Part shown: positions 22,638 through 35,371 of the stretch, piece by piece
How the letters are laid out: each line of letters begins with the position of its first letter
Position numbering within the stretch: position 1 is the first letter of the stretch
Source of the DNA: Eleusine coracana subsp. coracana
Taxonomy: Eukaryota; Streptophyta; Magnoliopsida; Poales; Poaceae
Direction of reading: 5' to 3'
Assembly (NCBI GenBank): GCA_032690845.1
Contig: CM064421.1
Span: forward strand, 43,576,963 to 43,640,962
Length of the DNA: 64,000 nt
Translations under genes and position numbers: made by a program
Notes under the pieces: model-generated
What the model was told of the DNA's origin: nothing
What the model saw: the letters and a program-made list of their open reading frames with translations, nothing else
Databases searched by the model: none

Positions 22638-25600
22638 ATGGAGGAGGAAGCGAAATCTGTTCCCAACGCTGATGCTAACAACGACGCCGCTGTCCCCGCT
22701 GCCGCTGCAGCCGAGGCGGTAGCTGCTCCGCAGCCATCCTGTAGAGAGAGCACGGAAGGTGAGGTGATGAAGGAAGAGGAGGAGACGGTGGGGGAGGTGC
22801 TGGAGCGGCTGTTGGAGTTAGTGGGGGAGATCGCGGCGTTCTCGGAGTTCAGGAACGCGTACCGGAGGCAGTTCTGCAACCTGTCGCGGCGGATCGGGCT
22901 GCTCGCTCCCATGCTGGAGGAGGCCAAGGAGGCGCCAAGGCCGCTGCCTGTGGCCTCCGAAGCCGCGCTCCGGAGGCTCAGAGAGGCGCTTCGCGGCGCC
23001 AGGGAGCTTCTCCGGCTCGGCAGCAGCGGCAGCAAGATCTTCCTGGTGGGATTTCTCGTTTAGTACCTTATCCTCTCCTTCTTAAATTTCTTCTGTTTAC
23101 AACTTCTTCCCGTAAAATTATGAATTCGTTGTGGCGCCAAGAGAAATTGCTTGACGAATCCGAGAACTCTAGTTTCTTGATGTTGCCGAGGTGGCATTTC
23201 CAATTGCGCACGCTGTTATAATTTCTTGCCTATTATGTATAGTAATTGATTGCCGATTATTTGTTTGGGGTCACTGTGAAATGTGAATTACGCTTAATAC
23301 TTTATGAAGGATGGACTGGGTTCTGGAGTACCTGACTGTCAAATCAATGTGGGTCTGGGCAGTTGACATTATACCTAGTTGAAATTGTCTGCCTAATTCC
23401 TTAACTACTGCCTAAGTCTATACATATTGGTCAGACTCGGCCAAACCATTCTATTACCTTCTTATTGTGGTGCAACAAGTGTCCTTATTATAAAGTTTGT
23501 TGGCTTGAGTGTTTGAAGGCATAAATGACTCATGATATTCTAGATTTCTATGATCTATGGAGTAACAGCACAATATTATGATTATGGCATCGCTGTTGCT
23601 ACTTACGACAAGTTTTTCTTTTCTGGATATCCTATTTACAGCAATGGGTATTGATTTCCATACTTGGCTTAGTAGTAGCCCTGCTAAAAAAGTTAACTTA
23701 TTGCAACTGGGGAAAAAGCTGATCCACTTGTGCAGCTGTGTTTTCTATTTCATTTTTCTGGTGTAGACTCGTACAAGAAGAGTTAAGCTTACAGAGTATG
23801 GTTCAGACAGACCTATAGCACCGGGTTCATACAATTGTTTTTATCTCAATTCATGACTACTGCAATATTTCTGGACTAAAATTTGTAGAGTAAGATGGTC
23901 AACCCAGAACATAATGTAATAGTCTGCCTGCAGTATTTCTTGATTAAAAAAGTTAGCTAAAACAGTGTATCGCTTTGGATGCTGCAAGGCCTAGTTGTTG
24001 GAACGTATAAACGGTACTAAATAGGAGTAGGCCCTGTGCTGATTCCACCACTTAGACTTGTATGGTAAGTGGATGCTTATAAGGCCCTGTAAGAGGATTG
24101 CATTTCTATTATAGGAAATGTTAGTTTCGCACCCCTATAAGGTACTCTATCAAGGTATATAACACAAAAAGAGTATGGTATACTACCACCCAAAGATTTT
24201 TTCTCGAACACGCAGGAGAACTGCGTATCATTGCATTAATAGAAGAAGAAAAAAGTTCAAGAGTACAAGACTTTTAAGTTACATTCGCGCCTTTTTTCTT
24301 AGCTAACAACCCAACCTACTCAACACACACTCCTAATCAGGATCCCCACTCTGTACATGGCCGCTCAGCAAGGAGAGGGCTTTTGCTCCAGCCATGTTCC
24401 AGTATTCGACCTCTTCACTTGCCATGGTAAGCACAGTTGTTAAGCTAGGAACAGCTCCATTGAACACACAATCATTGCGATTACGCCATAGCATCCATGC
24501 TTCTAGTGTTATGAGAGAGTTCAGCCCTCCTCGTGCTTTGCTGCCCACTGAGGAAGCTGCCCGGCTCCACCAGTCATCAAATGAATCATCAGAAGGTTAA
24601 GGAGATAGTGCCGCTGTCAACTTTGGCTTGCTGCTTCAATATTTTTTTTTGTTTTCTTAAGCAATAAAAGAGCCATGAAGTCCCCACATTACTCCTGTCT
24701 CTATCCGCACTGTCCTGGCCTCCATCTTTCACTGCAAGCTGTTCATCTCCTAGACTCCCACCTCAGTTACCGATGTTCTGAACCATGCAGAATCAAGCTG
24801 AATTATCTCACTGAACTTTGGCGGGGGATTTGAGTAATCTACTACTGAGGGTCTGGTCCTTATGCTGCTATGTAGCTTAGCATCCCTTGCGCGCTGCTGT
24901 TGCTTTCCTGCCATCTAAACCATGTTACGGCTCAGCTGTGGTGCACCGCTGGTGCTTCTAGGCTAGCGACTGCCATCAAACCACCTAAACCACTTGAGTC
25001 CTATATATAATGAATGGTTGAGCTACTGGACACAAGAGGCAAACATGGATACATACATTTTAGGGATTGAATCACCAGTTGACTGAACTGAGTACAAATT
25101 GCCCCATTAGCTTCAAGGATGTGTTGAACAACTCATAGTCTCATACCCTAAGTGAAGCGCCTTGCTACAGTCAGGCAAGCTCCATCGAGTTCTGCACTTG
25201 TATGATTGTCTCGCTATTTCAAAGACACTCGCTTATCTGGCACCTCCTGTTGGTATTTGAGAAAACCTTGAATAGTATATTCATCATTACCCTGCGCATG
25301 CTGACTGTATTCATTGACCTGGTTATGATTCGCCGTACATGATACTGTGTATTCTTCTCGATGATACTGCATAAATATTACACAATTTTTAGATGCCTTA
25401 CCCTTATTGATTTTAACATGAATACTTCTTTTCTGTCAGTTGTATGGATGAAAAATGTTACACTGTACACCTGCTTTTTATGCCATAACAACTACTTTGG
25501 CAGCTGGACCGTGATTCAAACCATGGCCATTTTTCTTACAGTAAGTGGCTTCCCTCTTTGCTTGCAGGTTCGTGAAAGAGATAAAATATTGAAGACTTTC

Positions 25601-27530
25601 CAAGACATTACAGAAAGGCTTGAACAGGCCTTAGCTGCTATCTCGTTTGATGAGCTTAAAATATCAGATGAAGTGAGAGAGCAGGTAGACAATATTTTCC
25701 AGGATTTCTGTTTCCTTTAATGTTTTTTGTGACGATACTGTTTTGATGGTTCCTTTCTTATTGCTGTTTTGCCATAAAATCAAATGTTGTGTAGGTTGAA
25801 TTGGTGCACACACAGTTTAAAAGAGCTAAGGAACGAGCAGATACGCCTGATGATGATCTTTTCAATGATCTGATGTCTGTCTATAATTCAAGCAGTAGTG
25901 CTAATGTGGACCCAGATATTCTTCGAAGGTTATCTGAGAAGTTGCAGCTTGTCACAATATCGGACCTCAATCAAGAATCTCTGGCCTTGCACAAGATGGC
26001 TAGCGATGGTGATCCCGGCGCAGTTGTTGAGAAAATGTCGATGCTCCTGAAAAAGATCAAGGATTTTGTGCAGACTCAAGACCCTGGAATGGGCGCTCCA
26101 GCAAGTACAACAAACATTTCCCCAAATGACAATTCAGCAGGCCCTGTTATTCCTGATGATTTCCGTTGCCCGATATCACTTGATTTGATGAAAGATCCAG
26201 TAATTGTCTCTACTGGGCAGGTCATTGTTAGACCATTTTCTTTTTTTGTCAGTCAGTCTACAGACCTTTTGCATTTCAGCTCACTATTTTGTTGAATGTG
26301 CTTGTGCAGACTTACGAGCGAGGGTTCATCGAGAGATGGCTGGAGGCTGGCCATGATACCTGTCCAAAGACACAGCAGAAACTTCCCAATAAATCCCTTA
26401 CTCCAAATTATGTGCTACGCAGTCTCATAGCTCAGTGGTGTGAGACTAATGGTATGGAGCCACCAAAACGCTCTGTTCAAACTAGTAACGCGCCAGTGTC
26501 ATGTACTGCAGCTGAGCATAGCAAAGTTGTTGAGCTTCTCCAAAAACTGTCATCCCAAAACCAGGAAGACCAATGCAGTGCTGCAGGTATGCTTCGTCAG
26601 CTTGCCAAGCGCAGTGCTGAAAATCGTGCTTGTATTGGAGATGCTGGCGCTATTCCTATTCTTGTGAGCCTGCTTTCAACAACTGATGTTAGCACCCAGG
26701 AACATGTGGTCACTGCTCTCTTGAATCTTTCCATTTATGAAGAGAACAAAGCAAGAATAATCACCTCTGGAGCTGTTCCTGGAATTGTACATGTGTTGAA
26801 GAGAGGCAGCATGGAGGCTCGGGAGAACTCAGCTGCCACCCTTTTCAGCCTATCTCTTGTAGATGAGAACAAGGTGACTATTGGCGCTTCCGGGGCAATT
26901 CCAGCTCTTGTACATCTACTGAGTAATGGAAGTCAACGGGGCAAAAAAGATGCAGCAACGGCACTGTTTAACTTGTGTATTTATCAGGGCAACAAGGGCA
27001 AAGCTATTAGAGCTGGATTGGTCCCTATACTTGTGGACCTACTCAAAGAAACTGAAACTGGAATGGTGGATGAGGCCCTTGCAATATTGGCAATGCTCTC
27101 GGGCCATCATGAGGGCAAGGCAGCAATAGCTGCTGCTTCTGCGATACCTATTCTTGTCGGAGTTATCAGAAATGGATCTGCAAGAAACAAGGAAAATGCA
27201 GCTGCTGTTATGGTGCATCTCTGCAATGGCGAACAGCAGCAACAGCATCTTGCTGAAGCGCTGGAGCAGGGAATCATATCTTTGTTAGAGGAGCTAGCGG
27301 AAAGTGGCACAGACAGAGGAAAGAGAAAAGCAAACCAGCTGCTTGAACGGATGAATCGGTTCTTAAAGCAGCAGAGTCAAGCCCAAGCCCAAGCCCAAGC
27401 CCAAGCGGAGGCCATTGCACAGGCACAAACGCAGGCTCATGCGCTGGCTCAAGCTCAAGCGCAAGCGCAAGCAGACATGCAAGTGGAGAGACCATTGCTT
27501 CCCACTTCATCACATATTCCTGATAGATGA
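22638..27530 (+). CDS. U-box/ARM-repeat E3 ubiquitin-protein ligase (plant PUB, SPL11/PUB13-14 type)
   Basis: The protein attaches ubiquitin to substrates chosen by its armadillo repeats; plant relatives act in defence, cell death and flowering. Exons are 22638-23045, 25568-25684, 25795-26220 and 26310-27530, all GT-AG and in phase 0, giving 723 aa. After an acidic, Ala-rich N-terminus comes the U-box N-terminal domain (about residues 45-190, with GEVLERLLELVGEIAAFSEF and DEVREQVELVHTQFKRAKER). The U-box spans about 294-366 (DDFRCPISLDLMKDPV; TYERGFIERWLEAGHDTCP). ARM repeats follow from about 385 to 660 (AGAIPILVSLLS, AVTALLNLS-like units). The C-terminal tail is a Gln/Ala-rich repeat tract before a short unique end. 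The chosen ATG starts the acidic segment; an in-frame ATG at 22488 is an alternative. The 2.5-kb first intron carries a LINE fragment. Confidence 0.94.
24195..24600 (-). mobile_element. 3' end of a LINE retrotransposon in antisense orientation inside intron 1 of the U-box gene
   Basis: On the minus strand an open frame of about 85 codons ends the element. It contains SLITLEAWMLWRNRNDCVF and EYWNMAGAKALSLL, the typical C-terminal end of plant LINE ORF2 proteins after the zf-RVT domain. It is followed by the characteristic 3' UTR ending GATACGCAGTTCTCCTGCG, TGTTCGAGAAAAAA. The remainder of the element is missing, so this is a 5'-truncated copy. Confidence 0.8.
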
Positions 27531-29259
27531 GGCGATCGAGCAGCTTGTTTTTGCGTAGTTAGTGTCTTGTTTTTGGCTGATGCTGGCAGGTGGAAGATCA
27601 CTTGAGATTCCTGTTGTGAAGGTTTGTGGTGTACACCGCAAAAGTCTGATCAAGGCGATTTGAAGGCCATGAGCATTGACAAGTGTGAGTTTTGGGGATC
27701 TGTTAACCTACGTGTGTTGTTAATACAATGTGCCGATGATTGAATGTGGCATCCTCGATTTTTAGGGAGGTGTGGCTGTACTTAGTACCCGGTCCCCAGT
27801 ACAGGACTAATTTCTGGCGTCCTAGGTTGATGAGTTTACAAAGCCTGACAGAGAGTTGCCGTAGAGCTTCAGTTCAAGTGTTTTGTTCAGCCCAAATAAC
27901 ATTGTGTCTTGATAGTGAAGGGGCTTTTTACCCTGGTGGAATGATCGTGTTTGTAGCACAACTGGTCAGGTGTAAACTTTTGTCCAGTTATATAATTCTT
28001 TCGTCTCTTTTATCTATGCCATAGCTCCTCATGTACACAGATTTGAAAGGGATCAGAATGGTGATGGTTCGAGGGCCTTGAACACTTGAACATTGCCGCT
28101 GTTCTGCTGCCTTGGAATACTGATTTGCTGCTAGCCAGGGAAAGGCAATCTACCGTAACGTAGTATCTTTCGTAGCTTGCCTGCACGATTTCCCTGTCGA
28201 TTTCTTCTGCTCCATCTGCTCAACCTTCAATTGGTGATTTATTTGACCCTGTCAATTTCTTCTGTTCCATCTGCTCAACCTTCAATTCGTGATTTATATC
28301 TGACCCTGCACACATGCATCACGAGCTACCGGCTCCTCGACATCACAGGCCCGGGCCACGCTACGTTGGCTGGGACGTGACCTGCCCGCGCATGATGGCC
28401 TCATGGGCGCAGTCCAGTGCGTGTCCGCACCTGGGAAAAGGCCTCACCGGCGCGTGCTCGCAACACAGTCGCCGGTTGGGCGGGGGACAGGAGCAGCAAT
28501 CGTGACACGCGAGCGACGTGCCGTTGCCGTTGCCGCTGCCCCGGCCTGAGGCCCAGCCCATGGCAGGAAGTGATCCCATTGGCCGACGTCGCACTCGGTG
28601 AGCTAGCAGCCCACACTAGCTCGTGTCTCTCGGGGACAAATTGAGCTGTCACGGCGGTAGGGCTCTCACCGGCTCAGCGCGGCCGAAAGGGGGGAGCACG
28701 ACCATGACCTTGCCGGCTCTGGTTGAACGTGCTCCTCTTACCCTTTTCCTTTGTCAACGACGGTTGGAGCATGGCGGGAGAGAGATGCATGTGGCCTAGT
28801 TTGACAAGGCGTCGTACTGCTAATTTACTTTTGTCCTTGCTCATCAGCTCCATTATTAGTGAGTAAGTGAGATTATTCATAGGAGTCAGACCCTGATGTG
28901 ACCTGATGAGGTCAGGGCGGTAACCAACGATAAGTATCAAGAGCCAACGATCAAATGTTGGGCTAAGTATATATCAAGAGCCAACGATCAACCCTTTGTA
29001 GTAAAAAACTGACATTTGACATGACACTGTCATGTATTTCACCAAGTATTATTGTGCATTCTCGTGTTGTCTAGTACTCTATTAACTCTTCAAGAGGTTG
29101 CACATTCTTTATATAGGACGCTTCCTAGTGGTGCTTATCGTCAGAGACGGAGAAGGCTGTGGAGGCGTGGTTTGTGCCCAGGGGCAGCCCTACCGTCAAG
29201 AATGTACAAATGTACACTTAATAATTTTTGCAAAGGCATTATATTAGTATTTATATGTT

Positions 29260-29263
<4 letters not shown>
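27531..29263. other. 3' UTR of the U-box gene and gene-free spacer
   Basis: The first about 500 bp is probably 3' UTR. The rest holds short frames only. Positions 28360-28700 are GC-rich without a recognisable product. A 20-bp phrase (TATCAAGAGCCAACGATCAA) occurs twice at about 28935 and 28972. Confidence 0.4.
28192..28303. repeat. Tandem duplication of a 55-57 bp unit
   Basis: The unit beginning CCCTGTCGATTTCTTCTGC and ending TTCAATTGGTGATTTATTTGA is followed at once by a second copy with a few substitutions (CCCTGTCAATTTC..., GATTTATATCTGA). It is noncoding. Confidence 0.85.

Positions 29264-29313
<50 letters not shown>
29264..29313. repeat. (AT)n microsatellite
   Basis: About 50 bp of uninterrupted AT dinucleotide repeat, followed by TTCATAGC. 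Confidence 0.98.
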
Positions 29314-29316
<3 letters not shown>

Positions 29317-29596
29317 TAGCTGAGTATGAGTAAGTACATTAGAGGTTAAAATGTGCCAGATTTTGTCCCAAGACACCACAAACGTGCATTTGTGATGTTT
29401 TCTAAGAAATTGAACTGCGTGCACTTTACTTTTGCTCTTACTATTTCCTATATTAATTAGATAACCGTCATTTTCTTGCACATCCAATTTTTAAATCTTG
29501 TGTCCGTTACTATTTGCGCCAGTTGGAGATGAGCGAGCTTAAAAAGATTGTTCAAGTGAGAAGTTGTAAACATGCATCTTTTATTAATAGTATATA

Positions 29597-30546
29597 GAAG
29601 CGGATCGCCCTCGCGGCGACTCGGGCGGCCGTCGTCACCCCACACGGCCCCGCCGCCATAGCACCCTTCGCCGCCTCGCCGCCATCGGAGCAGGCCGCCG
29701 CCAAGCGGAACGGCTGCAAGGAAGGCGACGGCAGGGCTTCGCTCCTCCACGACGGTCTCGCCTTCTCCACGCATGTCGACGGCTCCAACCTCCCTTCGAG
29801 CTCATGGACGGCGGAGGCCCTCCTCGGATCCGGTCGCCAATCCACCAGATCCAGGCGCCTACCACATGATCCGACCACCAATCATGGCCACCATGGTGGG
29901 GGGCGCACGCCACGAAGTGCGATGATGTTCCTTTCCTCTCTACCAGCTATTCCAGCGGGGGCATTTGGATCTCAGGGTGATCATCCACCGTTTTTCGGCG
30001 GCTACAAGCCCATAATTTTTATCCTTCTTTTGCTGCAGACCCGGTGAACAGCATAGGGCGGTGTTTGTTTGGCAACAATGACGATGTGCTCTACTGATCG
30101 TATGGTAATGGCTGCTAATCGTCAACCCTAGCCGGCGAATAGACCAATTCAGATTCATGCGTGATTTCTCCTTACTATCGTGTAAGATTTGGTCTATCAT
30201 CTCCAATACATTATTATATGACATGTACTCATCAGACAATTCTCGTCATGGATTTGACATGATCCCTCATGTGAAATTTTGCTGCTGCATTGGTGGTTCC
30301 AGATCTCCATCGGTGCCAACGACTCTAAATGCTTTTTGGAGTCGCTTTGAAGATGCTTTTGATTATCGAGCTGGTCTGCATTGGAAGATAATAAAGATAT
30401 AGAAAGGATATACTTTTATTTTTAATCATTTAGATTTTTTGTAAACATCTGATGATGACTGAGTTATTCGGTGATTGTATTTGGCTGTAATTCTCTTTTT
30501 GAAGAGCCAAAGCTGGGATTAATGTAATCTTCTCATTATCTAAAAA
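29597..30546 (+). mobile_element. Non-LTR retroposon insertion of about 950 bp with 14-bp target-site duplication
   Basis: The sequence ATTAATAGTATATA occurs exactly at 29583-29596 and again at 30547-30560, bracketing a 950-bp insert. The insert begins GC-rich (GAAGCGGATCGCCCTCGCGG) and ends in an AT-rich tail with GATTAATGTAATCTTCTCAT and then a short A-run. A long, exact target duplication and an A-rich 3' end are the marks of target-primed reverse transcription. No reverse transcriptase is present, so it is non-autonomous: a SINE-like or LINE-derived element, or a retroposed transcript. The family is not recognised. Confidence 0.8.
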
Positions 30547-30560
30547 ATTAATAGTATATA

Positions 30561-30740
30561 TTTTCTAGCCTTCAATCGACTGAAAGACTTCAGTCGATAG
30601 TTTATTATTTTATATTTTAATTTTTTATAGAATTATCTATATAATAATTATAAATCGTTAGATCTAGATTTGATGACTCAAAGTGATGATATTGAAAGTT
30701 ATCCAAACTTTTAGTCTGCTAAAAATTTACAAGTCCCTTA
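30561..30740 (+). repeat. Dispersed repeat of about 180 bp, copy A
   Basis: From TTTTCTAGCCTTCAATCGAC to AAGTCCCTTA the sequence matches 56613-56796 in the same orientation with about 80% identity by eye. Shared blocks include ATTATCTATATAATAATTAT, AAATCRTTAGATCTARATT and GATGRCTCAAAG. It is probably a MITE family; the ends show only weak inverted similarity. Confidence 0.7.
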
Positions 30741-32967
30741 TTAATATCTTCACATTTGCTAATTTCAACACCATCACACACATGCAAATGTCGCTGTTGA
30801 CCTTTTGTTCATTGTTCCCCAATGGCATCGCTTCAATTATCCTCAACTGATTGATTTGCACCGCGCGACAACCTAGTGAATAATTAAATCAGCCATTCCT
30901 AATTAATCAAAAAAGGAAGCCCTATATAAAGAGAAAAGGCTTAAAGCTCTCGTTACCAATCCCCATCGATGGACGCGACGTCTACACATGTGGTGACCTC
31001 ATTGCCTTCACTGCGATATGATGATGCAGGCCGATACCTCACAAATGATCGGTCGCAATCATCAGGGGGCAGATAATGATTCGTTCGCTCGCGCCCGCTG
31101 TTACAATAGAACGAAGAACCGGTCAAAAAGACATGTATGCTCCCACTTTGCTTCTCAAGCTTGACATGCATCGTTGTCTGTAACAATTACAACACAATGA
31201 TCGCAATCGTTTTGCTCGGGCCAGTGACGTTAAACTACTTCAGCTCGAATCTCTTCAGGTGTACAAAAGATACCCCTTGACAACATTATTGGCATTCTTG
31301 GAGTAAAAGATTGCCAAGAATCATATGGGTATGACCGTGTTAGACGTCTTCAGATTTAGGTTAATACTTTAGTGGTGACTGGTGACCTCCTTCATTTTCC
31401 TTTTATCTCTCAAATTCATTGAGCTTTCGTGAATAACGTGCTCTATATACTCACCGGTAAAATAGCAGATTCTATTAGCCACATCAGTAGTTCCACACTG
31501 GACACGGCCTTTCACTTTTTTAGACATCGAGGTGAAGACTAGCTAAGTTAGGCTAGATCATCTCTGCATTCGTATTTCAGAGATAGAAGCATCTGGAGGC
31601 ATAAAGTAGCAGACGAGATGTTCTCGGTACTATATCACAAGTAGCTAGTATCAATTGCAATATCAATTTTCTCGCTTGATTGATTGATCAGAAAAGCTAC
31701 CTAGCTACGTACCAACTATATATTTTTTAGATGAAAGAAGAATTATATTAAATTATATCTAAGTACATAAAAATTATACCAGGACTCTGAATTATAAAGA
31801 AATTACAACTAAGTGCATTCAATATGTAGTCCCAAATCTCAATTCTAAACCTATATAATGATTCATATAAATGACCGCATAAACAAACACTCAGCAAACA
31901 GGTTGAGAACATATATCCAGAGAACGGTGGTCAATATTCCGGTAAGTAAAATTGAACATATTCCTCTTCTTTCTTATGTCTTCCTTCTAGCATCGAATAA
32001 GAAGAAAAACCGGACCTAATCTTCCAAATCCAAAACCAATCAAAATTGGTTTGAGGGGCAAATTTATTCTTACTCGACAAAACTGAAAAGAGACCGGAGA
32101 ATTTTATTACACGATGACAACATCATCCTCACCTTGATGTCTTCGTATGAAAATCTAATTCTCCATGTTATCAAGCCAAGAAAAATTGTTGACAGCATCA
32201 CCGCTGCCATCATTTTTATTGAAACCGTCATGAAGAGACAAAATTCACCATTTCTTCTCATTGTCAACGGTGAGAAAAAAGAAGAACTAAATCCCCAACA
32301 CTAAATAACTCAACATGAAAGAGTATAGGACTCGATCTATTAAAAATTATTGAAAAGCGGATCCCCACTCCCTCCCGCTACCGGCGAACGCTGGAGGGGG
32401 GAAGGGAGGCGGAAAGTTCAATGTCGTGCGACTGATGATGTAGTAGCAGCCAGGCGCAATCACGCAAAACCATCATCTGATTTGCTCCAATTAAGGATCA
32501 ATAAAAGTGCGCGTGACACGACAGCATACGTTCATCATACCAATGTTGGGACACATTTTTTATATAACTGTAAAGTCCCTCGTCGTGCAGCTGGCCTCAT
32601 CGATGATCCGAGATGTTGCTTCAGTAATATAATGTGGCACGCAGCATATACTTCTCCGGCGCGAAACCACACACTCGAGCATACGCCCAGCCCTGCATGC
32701 TGCGTGCCATAAACAAATAAAAAAGGCTACGCGATGGTACACGTCAGCCCAACACACACACACGATAATTGAGGCCTTGAAAGAGGCGCCCGGACCCGTT
32801 GTTTTGATCCGCATATCTACGTCGCGCCGCAGCATGTGGTCGCCACTACTCGGCAGTCGGTGCAAAAGGCTAGGTAGGCCTGACGCTCGTCATCGACGCC
32901 TGCATGTGACGTGCCGCGGCTGCTCCGGCCGGATTACAATCCTCCAGGTCGATCCGTTTGGTGATCT
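30741..32967. other. Gene-free AT-rich spacer
   Basis: No open frame of note and no recognisable gene. The stretch around 31720-31800, read on the minus strand, ends CTTCTTTCATCTAAAAAATA, similar to the tail of the 29597-30546 retroposon. It may be the 3' end of a second retroposon in reverse orientation, but I could not fix its 5' border. Confidence 0.4.
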
Positions 32968-33255
32968 CACTACGGAGAACCAACGATTTACCAAGTGTAA
33001 AGTTATTTACTGAGGATATTATCACGGACACTCAATATCTTACTTATTATCGAGTGTTACATGGATCGATTCTTGATATATATGATACACATGATATTAA
33101 GACCATTTATCGAGTGTAAGACGATCCGACAATCGATAATAAACACTTAGTTCTCGATAATTACAAATATCCGATAATTCATATAGGGTCCAGTAAAAAT
33201 ACAGACATTTACCGAGTGCTAGTGGCACTCTGTATTTTGCGGGATTCCGGTAGTG
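32968..33255. mobile_element. Mini-CACTA DNA transposon, 288 bp
   Basis: The element starts CACTACGGAGAACC and ends GGGATTCCGGTAGTG, so both ends read CACTAC(C)GGA inward. It is flanked by the exact 3-bp duplication TCT (32965-32967 and 33256-33258). Inside each end are sub-terminal units TTTACC(A/G)AGTG and TTATCGAGTG in both orientations, typical of grass CACTA elements. It is too small to encode a transposase and is a non-autonomous copy. Confidence 0.9.
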
Positions 33256-35371
33256 TCTTCCGGGCGGCCGGGGCCCCGTGTGGAGACGCTGCCGCGTGCT
33301 CGCGTTCTCAGACAGCAGCCGGAGCCTGTCTCGTCTCGCATACGTCTTATTACGGCAGTGGAACGCACTTGCGGCAGGCTGCTTTGGCCATGCATAAAAT
33401 GAAAGCGCCCGGGCCGGCCGATGCTTTGGGTTAGTACTAGCTAGCACGTGATTGATTAGTACAAGCGGGCACCAATCGATGCCCGGTCAGAGCCTAGACA
33501 CACGACAGATCGGGGCCATTAAAGCCAAGGACTGACGAACGCGTCCGATCCATCGAGACGTCCACGTCGTCGTCCTAGCATCTTTTGGGATAGAGGGAGT
33601 AGCAGCGAGAGAGATGCATAATAACTTCGGACCGCATCTTTATAAGATTCAGCGCCGCTGGTTTTAAGGATTGCTGCTGTTCACGCACGTAACGTACCGT
33701 ACGGCACCACCAGCTGCTGCTGCTGCTGCTGATCGATCCCAAGCGGCGGGACCCTACTATACTAGCTTAGCTACCTCTCCCTCCCCGGGAGTCGCCGCTG
33801 TACCAGCAGCTAGCGGCGTCGTCAATCGTTATTCGGATAACCCGTCCGGGGTGTGTGTATTGCTGGACAGCGTAATCAGGTTTTCGTCTGCTGCGACTGC
33901 GAGACGCTGTTTATTAGCTTGGGCTATATAGTAGTACATGTAACCAACGACGAACGCCACATTTGACAGCCAATAGATCGGCAACGCCCGTACACTGGCA
34001 CATGAAAAACTTCAACTTGGAGAATTTTCAGATTGTAACTTTCCGCCACTACGAAACCGGACCCGCTTACACCTGATAGCTCTTTAGTACCTCAAGACTG
34101 TCCTCACAGACCAACACTAGTCTTTTCTACACATTTTATCCTCACTCGTGCGCACTCGAAAATGACTTCCCAGTTGGTCACCCATCCCTGAATTGTTCTA
34201 GGCCAAGCACGCTTAACCTCAGAGTTCTTTAGAGATGAGCTTTTGTAAAAGAATTTTGCAACTTGTTGGTATGAATATTCTATCAATCCTATTAAGCCCT
34301 GAGCCGAGATGTTACAGTTCAGTCACCTAAAATTAAACTCACTGGCGGGAGGCACTGTGGTGGACCGCGGCAAGGACACCACAATGTTTCTGGTGGTGGA
34401 TAAGGAGAGGGGTTGGCACGGTGGGCGATGTAACATGAGGGCGAGGGTGTCTCCATGTCATGAGAGGCGGTTATCACCAACAATTAGGGTAGATGAGTTG
34501 TCAAGGAAAGGTGACTGCTCTCTATCAAGTTCCAAGGACGAGGGCGGCGATGTTAGGGTTCCGGTTACTCTAACATCTTCCGGCCTTAGATGGAGGGGTC
34601 CAGGGGACGGCGGCCATGACCCGACGGTGGGAGGTGGTTTGGCGGTGAAGTCGCTAGAGCTGCGGGTGGCCGACAAGCGGCGGGGGCTTTGCGACCAAGG
34701 AAGGAGCATAGGTGGAGGACAACATGGTAACCGTTTGATCTCCATTCGACAGTGAAAAAATGGTGACGGAAGGGATCTCCTAATTTCAGTTAAAAGACTA
34801 TACACACCCATATAGAAATTTTGTTTTGGTAGCTCATGACGTTAGCTTAGTATAGGGCGAAATGAAACACGTTTTTTACTTCCCCTATAGGTGCACACAT
34901 GTCTACACGCACATTTTAAACCCCCACCCCCGGGACTGAATGGAGTAGTGTAGTAATGTAAAAGTAAATTACATGATTTACACTAATATAGTAGTATACT
35001 AGGTAATGTAATCACTTGCGAGGTAAAAAGGCACAGCTCTTATGTGCTTAGTTAGAGGTCATGAAAGCTCGTACAACAGATCATATATATGCAAACGATA
35101 TAAGTGAAGGTGCACACGTTGTCTGTTTCACTGTTTGAGTTTTTTTGAAGACATTGTTTGAGTACTTGACACCTCTCTCTCTCTCTCTGCGCTACCATGC
35201 CAATGTCTGACGATCTTGTAGTGAAGCTGACTAGACATGCATACAGTAGCAGTCACATAGCTAATTTGGCCCTACTGTTGTGTTGCAAGGCCATATTTGC
35301 AGTACACTAACACATGGGCATGCATGGCCGCATCGGTGCCTTTATTCTCGCTCTTAAACTCTAGCAAGTTA
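33256..35371. other. Gene-free spacer
   Basis: GC-rich islands at 33250-33430 and 34340-34750 carry open frames on both strands with no recognisable domain. A short (TGC)n tract lies at about 33713-33730 and a (CT)n tract at about 35174-35187. I see no gene. Confidence 0.4.

Noticed and set aside
34309..34811. Open frames on both strands of a GC-rich island
   Set aside because: No recognisable domain, no supporting gene structure, and both strands are open because of composition.
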